A DNA stretch of 64,000 bases from Streptomyces dioscori. Its GTDB lineage: Bacteria > Actinomycetota > Actinomycetes > Streptomycetales > Streptomycetaceae. The position numbers and the translations under genes were made by a program. The notes below the pieces were generated by a model that saw nothing but the letters and a program-made list of their open reading frames with translations, was not told the DNA's origin and did no database searches. Location of the stretch: the NCBI RefSeq assembly GCF_003024195.1, contig NZ_KZ679040.1, forward strand, positions 350,121 to 414,120. The letters are read 5' to 3'. Shown here one piece after another: positions 46,635-56,598 of the stretch; within the stretch, counting starts at the first letter, position 1, and every line of letters starts with the position of its first letter.

Positions 46635-47303
46635 ATGGAGGCAACGGAGCCCAGCACCACCACCGAGGACCGCCGGCAGCGCAAGGCCCGGCAGACCCGC
46701 AACGCCCTCGCGACCGCCGCCGTCGACCTGATCCTGGAGCGCGGACTCGCCGCCACCACGGTCGAGGCGATCGCGGAGCGGGCGGACGTCACCCGCCGTA
46801 CCTTCAGCCGGCTCTTCGCCGGCAAGGAGGACGCGGCCCTCGACTTCGTACGAGGTGACGGCGACCGCATCAACGCGCTGCTGCGCGAGCGGCCCGCCGC
46901 CGAACCGCCGCTGCTCGCCTACCGCAGGGCCGTGCGCGACTGGCTCGCCGACCGGGACGACCCGGCCTGGCACCTGCGCCCCCGGATGCGGCGGCTGCTG
47001 GCCCTCCTCGACAGCGAGCCGGCCCTGTTCGCGGCGTACGAACGCATCCGCGTCGACGCGCAGGAGGAGTCGATCCGCATCCTCGCCGACCGGCTCGGCA
47101 CCGACGACGTGCTGGACGTGCGCCCCGCCGTCGTGGTCGACGCCGCCGCCGGAGTCCTCACCGCCGCGCTGCGCATCTGGGCGCGCGGCGCGTCCGGCCC
47201 CGACTCGGCGGCCGAGGACCTCGCCGCCCTGGTCGAGCGGGCCTACGACGCCCTGACCCACGAGGCCGCGTCCGCGGTCTCGTACGACACCCCCGAAAAG
47301 TGA
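46635..47303 (+). CDS. TetR-family transcriptional regulator
   Basis: This 222-residue regulator has an N-terminal HTH (QTRNALATAAVDLILERGLA, then TTVEAIAERADVTRRTFSRL) and an all-helical ligand domain. The ATG at 46635 is used; an in-frame ATG at 46614 is possible. The gene lies seven bases before an SDR dehydrogenase gene and upstream of an alcohol dehydrogenase gene, so it probably controls itself and these redox genes through the operator at 46581-46616. Confidence 0.88.
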   Translation: MEATEPSTTTEDRRQRKARQTRNALATAAVDLILERGLAATTVEAIAERADVTRRTFSRLFAGKEDAALDFVRGDGDRINALLRERPAAEPPLLAYRRAVRDWLADRDDPAWHLRPRMRRLLALLDSEPALFAAYERIRVDAQEESIRILADRLGTDDVLDVRPAVVVDAAAGVLTAALRIWARGASGPDSAAEDLAALVERAYDALTHEAASAVSYDTPEK

Positions 47304-47310
47304 GAGCACC

Positions 47311-48132
47311 ATGAGCACCACCGGCACCACTCCCGTCACCGGCACCACTCCTGCCACCGGCAACGCACCCGTCACCGACTACGCCACCGAGTTCGCCGGG
47401 AGGACCGCGCTCGTCACCGGCGCCGCCTCCGGCATCGGCCTGGCCACCGCCCGCCGCCTCGGCGCGGGCGGCGCGAACGTCGTGATCGCCGACTACAACG
47501 CCGAGGGTGCCGAGAAGGCCGCCGCCGACCTGCGCGCCGAGGGCTTCGAGGCCGCCGCGGTCGCCGTGGACGTGACGAGCCCCGACTCGGTGGCGGCGGC
47601 CGTCGCCTTCGCCGTCGAGACCTTCGGTGGACTGCACCTGGCCGTGAACAACGCCGGCATCGGCGGCCCGAGCGCGCCGACGGGCGAGTACGACATCGAG
47701 GCCTACGACCGGGTGATCGCCACCAACCTCAACGGCGTCTTCTACTCCCTGCGCCACGAGCTGCCCGCCATCGAGGCGGCCGGCGGCGGTGCCGTGGTGA
47801 ACGTCGCCTCCATCCTCGGCTCGGTCGGCTTCGCGGGCTCCTCCGCGTACGTGGCCGCCAAGCACGGCGTGGTGGGCCTGACCAAGACCACGGCCGCCGA
47901 GTACGCCGCCAAGGGCATCCGCGTCAACGTGGTCGGCCCCGGCTTCATCGAGACCCCGCTGCTGCGGACCATGGACAAGGAGGCCTACGACGGTCTGGTC
48001 GCGCTGCACCCCGCCGGCCGCCTCGGCAGCCCCGACGAGGTCGCCGAACTGATCGCCTTCCTGCTGTCCGCGCGCGCCTCGTTCGTGACCGGCGGCTACC
48101 ACCTGGTCGACGGCGCCTACACCGCCGTCTGA
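47311..48132 (+). CDS. SDR-family oxidoreductase
   Basis: This 273-residue classical short-chain dehydrogenase has the cofactor loop TGAASGIGLA, NNAG, active-site Ser in NVASILGS and Tyr-x-x-x-Lys in YVAAKHG. The first 20 residues are a Thr/Gly/Pro-rich repeat (TTPVTGTTPATGNAPVT) outside the fold; an internal start is not evident. It lies seven bases after the TetR gene and 83 bases before an alcohol dehydrogenase, suggesting joint control of an aldehyde or ketone pathway. Confidence 0.88.
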   Translation: MSTTGTTPVTGTTPATGNAPVTDYATEFAGRTALVTGAASGIGLATARRLGAGGANVVIADYNAEGAEKAAADLRAEGFEAAAVAVDVTSPDSVAAAVAFAVETFGGLHLAVNNAGIGGPSAPTGEYDIEAYDRVIATNLNGVFYSLRHELPAIEAAGGGAVVNVASILGSVGFAGSSAYVAAKHGVVGLTKTTAAEYAAKGIRVNVVGPGFIETPLLRTMDKEAYDGLVALHPAGRLGSPDEVAELIAFLLSARASFVTGGYHLVDGAYTAV

Positions 48133-48215
48133 GCACCACGGAAGCGCAGGAAGCAGCAGAGCAGCAGAGCGAAACAGACGGACACAGAGACAGAGACAGA
48201 GAAAGAAGCAAGGCC

Positions 48216-49256
48216 ATGAAGGCACTGCAGTACCGCTCCATCGGCGCCGCTCCCGAGGTCGTGGTCGTCCCCGACCCCGAACCCGGCCCCGGTCAGGTCC
48301 TGTTGAAGGTCACCGCCGCCGGCGTGTGCCACTCCGACATCGCCGTGATGAGCTGGCCCGCCGAGGGATTCCCGTACGAGCTGCCGCTCACCCTCGGCCA
48401 CGAGGGCGTGGGCACGGTCGCCGCGCTCGGCGCGGGGGTGACCGGTGTGCGCGAGGGCGACGCGGTCGCCGTCTACGGCCCCTGGGGCTGCGGCAGTTGC
48501 GCCAAGTGCGCGGAGGGCAAGGAGAACTACTGCCTGCGCGCCGACGAGCTCGGTATCCGTCCGCCGGGGCTCGGGGCGCCGGGTTCGATGGCGGAGTACC
48601 TGCTGGTGGACGATGCCCGGCACCTGGTGCCGCTGGACGGCCTCGACCCGGCCGCGGCGGTCTCGCTGACGGACGCGGGCCTGACGCCGTACCACGCGAT
48701 CAAGCGCTCGCTGCCGAAGCTGGTACCCGGTTCCACCGCCGTGGTCATCGGCACGGGCGGGCTCGGGCACGTCGCCATCCAGCTGCTGCGGGCCATGACC
48801 CCGGCCCGCGTGGTCGCCCTCGACGTGACCGAGGAGAAGCTGCGGCTGGCCCGCGAGGTGGGCGCCCACGAGGCGGTCCTGTCCGACGCGCAGGCCGCCG
48901 CCAAGGTCCGTGAACTCACCGGCGGTGTCGGGGCGGAGGCGGTCTTCGACTTCGTCGGGGCGCAGCCCACGCTGGCCACCGCGGGAGCCGTCGCGGCGGT
49001 CGAGGGCGACATCACGATCGTCGGCATCGGCGGCGGAACGCTCCCCGTCGGCTTCGGGCAGCTCCCCTTCGAGGTGTCGGTCAGCGCCCCCTACTGGGGC
49101 ACCCGCGGCGAACTCGTCGAGGTCCTCGCACTGGCCCGCTCCGGCGCCGTGTCGGTGCACACCGAGACCTTCTCCCTGGACGAGGCACCGCTGGCCTACG
49201 AGCGCCTGCACGAAGGCAGGATCAACGGCCGAGCGGTGATCCTCCCGCACGGCTGA
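48216..49256 (+). CDS. NAD-dependent alcohol dehydrogenase (ADH-A-like)
   Basis: This 346-residue zinc dehydrogenase has GVCHSDIAVMSWP, GHEGVG, structural-zinc cysteines CGSCAKCAEGKENYC, and cofactor loop VIGTGGLGHVAIQLL. It resembles Rhodococcus ADH-A type secondary-alcohol dehydrogenases. The leader (48133-48215) is an odd purine-rich run of CAGAG repeats, with AGAAAGAAGCAAGG next to the ATG. It is probably in the TetR-SDR operon. Confidence 0.88.
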   Translation: MKALQYRSIGAAPEVVVVPDPEPGPGQVLLKVTAAGVCHSDIAVMSWPAEGFPYELPLTLGHEGVGTVAALGAGVTGVREGDAVAVYGPWGCGSCAKCAEGKENYCLRADELGIRPPGLGAPGSMAEYLLVDDARHLVPLDGLDPAAAVSLTDAGLTPYHAIKRSLPKLVPGSTAVVIGTGGLGHVAIQLLRAMTPARVVALDVTEEKLRLAREVGAHEAVLSDAQAAAKVRELTGGVGAEAVFDFVGAQPTLATAGAVAAVEGDITIVGIGGGTLPVGFGQLPFEVSVSAPYWGTRGELVEVLALARSGAVSVHTETFSLDEAPLAYERLHEGRINGRAVILPHG

Positions 49257-49302
49257 ACGGGCTCAGGGGGGCTGAGCGGGAGCGTCGGCGCGGACAGGTC
49301 GG

Positions 49303-49806
49303 TCACGGGGTGAAGACCGACCAGCAGATGTCGTTGCGCAGTCGCTGGTCGTCGAGTACGAGTTCGCGGATCTCCGGCGGGAGTTGCTCGCGCTGCCAGC
49401 GGCACTCACGTCGGCCCGCGGACTCGCCCTCGGCGGCGCGGGCGGCCTTGATCGCGTAGGCGGCGGCCCCTAGTTCATGGGCGGCGACGTGGGCGACGGC
49501 ACCGGCCTGCCCGGCGGCGTACGCGGCATGGCGTGCCGCCCCGCGCAGCTCTCTGGCCGCTCCCATCGCATGGCCGCCCGCCGCGCGCGCCCGCATCATG
49601 GCCACCTCGCCGCGGACCCAGGCCCGGGCGTGCGCGATCGCCTCGCGCGGGCGCGGGTCCTCGGGCCGGGCCGCCTCGAAGAGGTGAAGGACGTGTTCCG
49701 CGCACTCGGCGGCCCACAGGGCCAGGAGACGGTGATCCGCGTCGGTGAGGGTCCCGCCCCGGCGGATCGTCGTGAAGCGGGGGTCGCGGACCTTCGGGAG
49801 GATCAT
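49303..49806 (-). CDS. Imm5-like putative immunity protein
   Basis: This 167-residue all-helical protein has LWAAECAEHVLHLFEAARPE and DPRPREAIAHARAW, typical of the family annotated as putative immunity protein (Imm5). Family members are thought to neutralise polymorphic toxins, but many in Streptomyces stand alone. No toxin gene lies nearby. Its ATG overlaps the end of the TetR gene (ATGA), so it is made from the TetR transcript, an unusual partner for an immunity gene. Confidence 0.7.
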   Translation of the reverse strand: MILPKVRDPRFTTIRRGGTLTDADHRLLALWAAECAEHVLHLFEAARPEDPRPREAIAHARAWVRGEVAMMRARAAGGHAMGAARELRGAARHAAYAAGQAGAVAHVAAHELGAAAYAIKAARAAEGESAGRRECRWQREQLPPEIRELVLDDQRLRNDICWSVFTP

Positions 49807-50441
49807 GAACGCGCCTCCTCGGGCGGCACGGGGCGGACGGCAGCGGGCGCCGCCGCCCGCAGATGGTCGATCCCGGTGTCCAGCGCCGCTTTCAGATGGG
49901 CCGAGTCGCCCGTGGACATCATGATGGCCACACCTCCCTGGACGCCCGCCAGCAGCGCGGCGGCCTCCCTGTCCACGTCGAGGGCCGGCGACACCAGTCC
50001 GTTCGTCTGCAGGGCGCGCATACCGCGGGCGAGCTGCCCCTGCCACTGGCGCATCAGCTCCGTCACGATCGCCCGGGCGCCGGGGCGGTCCCGCCCCACC
50101 TGGAGGAACAGCGACCCCAACGGACAGTGGTCGCCCTGGCGTTCGTACCGCTCCACCACCACGTCCCGCCACCGCTGCCAGGACTCCCACGAGTCCAGGC
50201 GCCCCAGATGCGGCTGCTGGTCCGCCAGGACACGGTCCGCCTCGAACTGGGCCACCGCCAGCAGCAGTTCGTCCTTGCCGGCCGGGAAATAGTGGAACAG
50301 CTGGCTCTTGCTCGTGCCGGTGCGGTCACGGATGTCGTCGAGCGTCGTCGACGCCACGCCCTGTTCGCGCAGCACCCCGGCCGCCCCTTCGACGATACGG
50401 GCCCGGGTCGCCCGGCCCTTCACGGTCGCCGCTCCCGGCAT
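49803..50441 (-). CDS. TetR-family transcriptional regulator
   Basis: This 212-residue regulator has HTH TRARIVEGAAGVLREQGVAS, then TTLDDIRDRTGTSKSQLFHYF. The C-terminal domain contains HCPLGSLFLQVG, typical of the TetR subgroup that controls SDR genes. AGGAGG five bases before the ATG at 50441 fixes the start. It is divergent from an SDR gene, with two inverted repeats between them. Confidence 0.88.
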   Translation of the reverse strand: MPGAATVKGRATRARIVEGAAGVLREQGVASTTLDDIRDRTGTSKSQLFHYFPAGKDELLLAVAQFEADRVLADQQPHLGRLDSWESWQRWRDVVVERYERQGDHCPLGSLFLQVGRDRPGARAIVTELMRQWQGQLARGMRALQTNGLVSPALDVDREAAALLAGVQGGVAIMMSTGDSAHLKAALDTGIDHLRAAAPAAVRPVPPEEARS

Positions 50442-50496
50442 TCCGGCCTCCTCGTGTTCCCTGTCCCGCCGCGTTCCGCCCGCCGTCCGGCCGACC

Positions 50497-50551
50497 GTAC
50501 CGACGGTACTCCCTTTCTGGACTTGCCGGTCCATTTTCTGCGGCGCACAGT
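50497..50551 (+). promoter_or_regulatory. Promoter and operators of the second SDR gene
   Basis: TTGCCG (50523-50528) and CACAGT (50546-50551) are 17 bases apart. TGGAC-TTGCCG-GTCCA (50518-50533) encloses the -35 box, and GTACCG-A-CGGTAC (50497-50509) lies just upstream. Both repeats are perfect and are candidate sites for the divergent TetR protein. Confidence 0.5.
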
Positions 50552-50621
50552 GGTCCGCGCAAGCCGGGGACGACTCCGGGGAGCGTCCGGCGAACGCGCC
50601 GAAGACAAGGGAGATCACGTC

Positions 50622-51392
50622 ATGAGTGAGCGGCTGCGGAACAGGACAGCGCTGGTCACGGGCTCGACCAGCAACATCGGACAGGCGATCGCCGAGGCGT
50701 TCGCCGCCGAGGGGGCCCACGTCGTCGTGTCCGGGCGCAACGCCGAACGGGGCGCGCGGGTGGTCGAAGGGATCCGCGCGGCGGGCGGCCGGGCCGACTT
50801 CGTCGCGGCGGACCTCGACGGCAGCCCAGAGGCCTCCCAGGACCTGGCCGGGCGGGCCCGTCAGGCCCTGGGCGGGCGGATCGACATCCTGGTCAACAAC
50901 GCCGGGATCTATCCGTCCCCCGGTACCGCCGACACCGACGAGAAGACCTTCGACCAGGTCTACGGCGTGAACGTGAAGGCGCCCTTCTTCCTCACCGCCG
51001 CCGTCGTCCCGGTCATGGCGGACTCCGGCGGCGGGGTGATCGTCAACCTGGGTTCGTGGATCGCGCGTCTCGGCGTCCCCCGCGGGGCGCTCTACAGCTC
51101 CACCAAGGGCGCCATGGAGACGCTCACGCGGGCGTGGGCCGCGGAGTTCGCCCCGCTGGGCGTGCGGGTCAACGCCGTGTCGCCGGGTGTGATCCTGCCC
51201 CCGGCCCCGGCGGGCGCCGAGCCGGGGCCGGGCGAAGTCATGATGAAGGGGACCCCGGCCGGCGGCGTCGGCACGCCCGAGGCCATCGCGTCCGCCGTGC
51301 TCTGGCTGGCGAGCGACGAGGCGTCCTTCGTGCACGGAACCGTGGTGGACGTCGACGGAGGCAGGACCGGGGTCGCCGTCGTCGCCGCGTAG
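50622..51392 (+). CDS. SDR-family oxidoreductase
   Basis: This 256-residue short-chain dehydrogenase has cofactor loop TGSTSNIGQAIA, where Asn replaces the usual Gly before Ile. NNAG, NLGSWIAR and the catalytic YSSTK follow. AAGGGAG eight bases before the ATG at 50622 gives the start. It is divergent from the TetR gene that probably represses it. Substrate unknown. Confidence 0.88.
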   Translation: MSERLRNRTALVTGSTSNIGQAIAEAFAAEGAHVVVSGRNAERGARVVEGIRAAGGRADFVAADLDGSPEASQDLAGRARQALGGRIDILVNNAGIYPSPGTADTDEKTFDQVYGVNVKAPFFLTAAVVPVMADSGGGVIVNLGSWIARLGVPRGALYSSTKGAMETLTRAWAAEFAPLGVRVNAVSPGVILPPAPAGAEPGPGEVMMKGTPAGGVGTPEAIASAVLWLASDEASFVHGTVVDVDGGRTGVAVVAA

Positions 51393-51499
51393 AGGTCGCG
51401 CGACCGGCCCCCACGCACCCGCACCCGACCCGTTCCCGACCCGCACCCGACCCCGCCCCGCGTCCGATCCGTCCGGTCTGGCCTCTCGCTTCGTCCGAA

Positions 51500-51544
51500 T
51501 GTCCGGACAACCAATTGACAGGGCTCTATCGGCGCCGCTAGACC
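51500..51544 (+). promoter_or_regulatory. iolC promoter with upstream palindrome
   Basis: TTGACA (51515-51520) and TAGACC (51539-51544) are 18 bases apart, a strong housekeeping promoter. The palindrome TGTCCGGACA (51500-51509) touches the -35 region and is a likely regulator site. The rest of the 180-base gap is low-complexity CCGACCC. Confidence 0.65.
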
Positions 51545-51572
51545 TGGGGTCCACCGATGCGGAGGGAACTCG

Positions 51573-52547
51573 ATGGTCGAGTCAGCGGAGTCCAGTGCGT
51601 ACGACCTCATCACCATGGGGCGCATCGGCGTGGACCTCTACCCGCTGCAGACCGGCGTGCCCCTCCCGCAGGTGACGTCCTTCGGGAAGTTCCTCGGCGG
51701 CTCGGCCACCAACGTGGCGGTCGCGGCGGCCCGGCTCGGCCGGCGTACGGCCGTGGTGTCGCGGACCGGGGACGACCCCTTCGGCACGTATCTGCACGAG
51801 GCGCTGCGGGACTTCGGCGTCGACGACCGCTGGGTGACGCCGGTGCGCGGGCTGCCCACGCCGGTCACCTTCTGCGAGGTGTTCCCGCCGGACGACTTCC
51901 CGCTGTACTTCTACCGGCAGCCGAAGGCCCCCGACCTGGAGATCGACGCCCACGAGCTGGACCTGGACGCCATCCGGGACGCCCGCGTCTTCTGGGTCAC
52001 GGGTACGGGCCTGTGCGAGGAGCCCAGCCGCACGGCCACGCTCGCGGCGCTCGCCCACCGCGCCAGGTCGGGCCCGACGGTCTTCGACCTGGACTGGCGG
52101 CCGATGTTCTGGACCGACCCCTCCGCGGCCCGCCCCTTCTACACCGAGGCCCTGCGCCACACCACCGTCGCCGTCGGCAACCTCGACGAGGTGGAGGTCG
52201 CGACAGGCCTGCGCGAACCGCACGCGGCGGCCCGCGCCCTCCTCGACGCGGGCGTGGAACTGGCCGTGGTCAAACAGGGCCCCAAGGGCGTCCTGGCCGT
52301 GCACCGCGACGGCGACTTCGCGGAGGTCCCGCCACTGCCGGTCACGGTCCTCAACGGCCTCGGCGCCGGTGACGCCTTCGGTGGCGCCCTCTGCCACGGC
52401 CTGCTGGCCGGCTGGGACCTGGAGCGCGTCATGCGCCACGCCAACGCCGCGGGCGCCATCGTCGCCTCCCGGCTGGAGTGCTCCTCCGCCATGCCGACGC
52501 TCCCCGAGGTCGAGGAAGCCCTCGCGGCCGGGGCGGTGCCTCGGTGA
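51573..52547 (+). CDS. iolC: 5-dehydro-2-deoxygluconokinase IolC
   Basis: This 324-residue PfkB-family kinase phosphorylates 5-dehydro-2-deoxygluconate in inositol catabolism. Typical parts: DLITMGRIGVDLYPLQTGVP, GGSATNVAVAAARLG, FPLYFYRQPKAPD, DLDWRPMFW, and the catalytic NGLGAGDAFGGAL. GGAGGG precedes the ATG at 51573. It starts a gene group with an iolB remnant, iolD and iolA. Confidence 0.93.
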   Translation: MVESAESSAYDLITMGRIGVDLYPLQTGVPLPQVTSFGKFLGGSATNVAVAAARLGRRTAVVSRTGDDPFGTYLHEALRDFGVDDRWVTPVRGLPTPVTFCEVFPPDDFPLYFYRQPKAPDLEIDAHELDLDAIRDARVFWVTGTGLCEEPSRTATLAALAHRARSGPTVFDLDWRPMFWTDPSAARPFYTEALRHTTVAVGNLDEVEVATGLREPHAAARALLDAGVELAVVKQGPKGVLAVHRDGDFAEVPPLPVTVLNGLGAGDAFGGALCHGLLAGWDLERVMRHANAAGAIVASRLECSSAMPTLPEVEEALAAGAVPR

Positions 52548-52630
52548 GCGGGAGTGCCCTGCTTCCACCGGACGGTGGTTGTACGGTGCGCACAGAGGGG
52601 AATAAAGAGGGCAAAGTGTTTGAACACCTG

Positions 52631-52788
52631 GGCGGGGAGCGCGTGTTCGCCGGAGCCACCGGCTCCGGTCACGCCCCCGTGGTGCCCGGGCACAGATCGC
52701 CTCCGGCGCGGAAGTCCGCTTCGCCCTGGCAGGAGCGAAGTGCGAGCGACGACTCCCCGCCCGCTACGGCTCCGCGCCGGAGGTTCCC
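52631..52788 (+). pseudogene. iolB: Decayed iolB (5-deoxyglucuronate isomerase) fragment
   Basis: In one frame 52637-52689 reads ERVFAGATGSGHAPVVPG, matching the IolB segment that normally continues to AQIASG. The match then jumps frame at 52690 and reads AQIASGAEVRFALAGAKC, then ERRLPARYGSAPEVP. This is the middle of IolB (ARYGPAPEVP in relatives, from memory). The N-terminal 70 residues or so, about ten bases at the frame jump, and the whole C-terminal half are missing. No start or intact frame remains. The gap 52548-52919 holds nothing else except a CCACCG-GA-CGGTGG repeat at 52565-52578. Confidence 0.75.
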
Positions 52789-52919
52789 CTTCCCGTTCGC
52801 GCGGTTCGGATTGACGGGCGGACCGTAGAGACGCAGGGCCCGTTCGGACGTATGACGTGGCGGATCAGCTTCCATCCGTGATTCCACCCGTGACACGTAG
52901 AGAGCACAGAGGGCTACCG

Positions 52920-54815
52920 ATGACAGAGCCGAGGTCAACGACGACAAGGCTGACGGTCGCACAGGCGCTGGTGCGGTTCCTCACCGTCCAGTACACCGAG
53001 CGCGACGGTGTGCGGCGCCGCCTGATCGACTCCACCTGGGGCATCCTCGGCCACGGCAACGTCGCCGGCCTCGGCCAGGCGCTCGTGGAGTACGGCGACG
53101 GAATGCCGTACCACCAGGGCCGCAACGAACAGGCCATGGTGCACGCGGCGGTGGGCTACGCACGTCAGTCGAACCGCCTCTCCGCACAGGCCGTCACCAC
53201 GTCCGTCGGCCCCGGCGCCACCAACCTCGTCACGGGCGCCGCCCTCGCGACGATCAACCGCCTCCCGGTGCTCCTGCTGCCCGGTGACGTCTTCGCGACC
53301 CACCCCGCCGACCCGGTCCTCCAGCAGCTCGAAGTCCCGTACGCGGGCGATGTGTCGGTCAACGACTGCCTGCGCCCGGTGTCGAGGTACTTCGACCGGA
53401 TCCACCGCCCCGAGGCCCTGATCCCGGCCGCACTCCAGGCGATGCGCGTGCTCGCCGACCCGCTCGACACCGGCGCCGTCACCCTCGCGCTCCCGCAGGA
53501 CGTCCAGGCGGAGGCGTACGACTGGCCCGGCGCGTTCTTCGCCGACCGCGTGTGGACCGTACGCCGTCCGGTCGCCGACCCCGCGCAACTGGCCGCCGCC
53601 GTCCGGACCGTCCGCACGGCCAGGCGGCCCCTGGTCGTCGCGGGCGGCGGGGTGCACCACAGCGGGGCCGAGGACGCGCTGCGGGAGTTCGCCGACCTCA
53701 CCGGTATCCCGGTCGCCTCCACGCAGGCCGGCAAGGGCTCGCTCGCCTGGGACCATCCGGCGGACGTCGGCGGCATCGGGCACACGGGCACCGCGACCGC
53801 CTGCGAACTCGCCCGCACCGCCGACCTGGTGATCGGGATCGGCACCCGCTGGACCGACTTCACCACCGCCTCCGGCACCCTCTTCGCCGCCCCGGGCGTG
53901 CGCTTCCTGAACATCAACATCGCCTCCTTCGACGGCCACAAGATGGCCGGGCAGCCGCTGGTCGCCGACGCGCGCACCGCGCTGGAGGCCCTCACCGCGG
54001 CCCTCGCCCCGCACGGCCACCACACCGGGCCCGCGTACGTGACCGAGTACACCGACGACAAGGAGCGCTGGGAGCACCGCGTCGGCGCCGCCTTCGAGGC
54101 GGAGGACCCCTACGCGCGGCCTACCCAGCCGCAGGTCCTCGGCGCACTCGACGACCTCGTCACCGGCGACGACATCATCGTCAGCGCGGCCGGCTCCCTC
54201 CCCGGCGACCTGCACAAACTCTGGCGCGCCCGGTCCCGCGACCAGTACCACGTCGAGCACGGCTACTCCTGCATGGGCTACGAGATCCCGGCCGCGATCG
54301 GCATCCGGATGGCGGCCCCGGACCGGCCCGTGTGGGCGCTGGTCGGCGACGGCACGTACCTGATGATGCCCACCGAGATCGTGACCGCCGTCCAGGAGGG
54401 CATCGCCATCAAGGTGGTCATCCTGCAGAACCACGGGTACGCGTCCATCGGCGGCCTCTCCCAGGCGGTCGGCGCCGAGCGGTTCGCCACCGCCTACCGC
54501 CATCGCTCCGAGGACGGCACGTACACGGGGCGCCCGCTCCCCGTCGACCTGGCCGCCAACGCGGCGAGCCTCGGCATGCGGGTGCTGCGCGCCAAGACCG
54601 TGGACGACCTGCGGACCGCCCTCGCCGAGGCACGGGCCGCCGACACTCCCACATGTGTCTACGTGGAGACCGAAACGGCAGACACAGTGTCGGGCGCGCC
54701 CCCGGCGCAGGCCTGGTGGGATGTTCCTGTGGCCGAGACCGCGACCCGACCGTCGGCGGTCAAGGCACGCGCGCTGTACGAACGGCTGGCCTCCACCCGG
54801 CGCCGCCATCTGTGA
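52920..54815 (+). CDS. iolD: 3D-(3,5/4)-trihydroxycyclohexane-1,2-dione hydrolase IolD
   Basis: This 631-residue thiamine-diphosphate enzyme opens the cyclitol ring to 5-deoxyglucuronate. The N-terminal domain holds the catalytic Glu in QGRNEQAMVHAAVGYARQ (about residue 70), the middle domain RPLVVAGGGVHHSGAE, and the C-terminal ThDP motif VGDGTYLMMPTEIVTA (GDG near 477) closed by LQNHGYASI. GAGGG precedes the ATG at 52920. It is followed 34 bases later by iolA. Confidence 0.93.
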   Translation: MTEPRSTTTRLTVAQALVRFLTVQYTERDGVRRRLIDSTWGILGHGNVAGLGQALVEYGDGMPYHQGRNEQAMVHAAVGYARQSNRLSAQAVTTSVGPGATNLVTGAALATINRLPVLLLPGDVFATHPADPVLQQLEVPYAGDVSVNDCLRPVSRYFDRIHRPEALIPAALQAMRVLADPLDTGAVTLALPQDVQAEAYDWPGAFFADRVWTVRRPVADPAQLAAAVRTVRTARRPLVVAGGGVHHSGAEDALREFADLTGIPVASTQAGKGSLAWDHPADVGGIGHTGTATACELARTADLVIGIGTRWTDFTTASGTLFAAPGVRFLNINIASFDGHKMAGQPLVADARTALEALTAALAPHGHHTGPAYVTEYTDDKERWEHRVGAAFEAEDPYARPTQPQVLGALDDLVTGDDIIVSAAGSLPGDLHKLWRARSRDQYHVEHGYSCMGYEIPAAIGIRMAAPDRPVWALVGDGTYLMMPTEIVTAVQEGIAIKVVILQNHGYASIGGLSQAVGAERFATAYRHRSEDGTYTGRPLPVDLAANAASLGMRVLRAKTVDDLRTALAEARAADTPTCVYVETETADTVSGAPPAQAWWDVPVAETATRPSAVKARALYERLASTRRRHL

Positions 54816-54849
54816 CGTAGTTCTAGGGCATGACAAGGAGTTCCCCGGC

Positions 54850-56361
<1,512 letters not shown>

Positions 56362-56403
56362 GTCCGACCGCGCCTTCCACCGGTGAAACCCGCCGGTGAA
56401 TTT

Positions 56404-56437
56404 CGGCGCCCGTGCTGCGGTTCCCGCACGGGCGCCG
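56404..56437. terminator. iolA terminator
   Basis: CGGCGCCCGTGC (56404-56415) pairs perfectly with GCACGGGCGCCG (56426-56437) around a ten-base loop, 43 bases after the iolA stop. Confidence 0.8.
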
Positions 56438-56598
56438 ATGGCTGAGGCTGCTTGCTCCACGCTGTCATGAACGACAGTTGAGCCCCTCTTGAGCTACGGA
56501 TTCCGTAGGTAGAGGACCGTTGACGATTCGGATTCCGCAGGGTTCGATGCGGCACGGGAGCACGCACCCCCGCCGCACGAGTCGATCGGAACCGCTCC

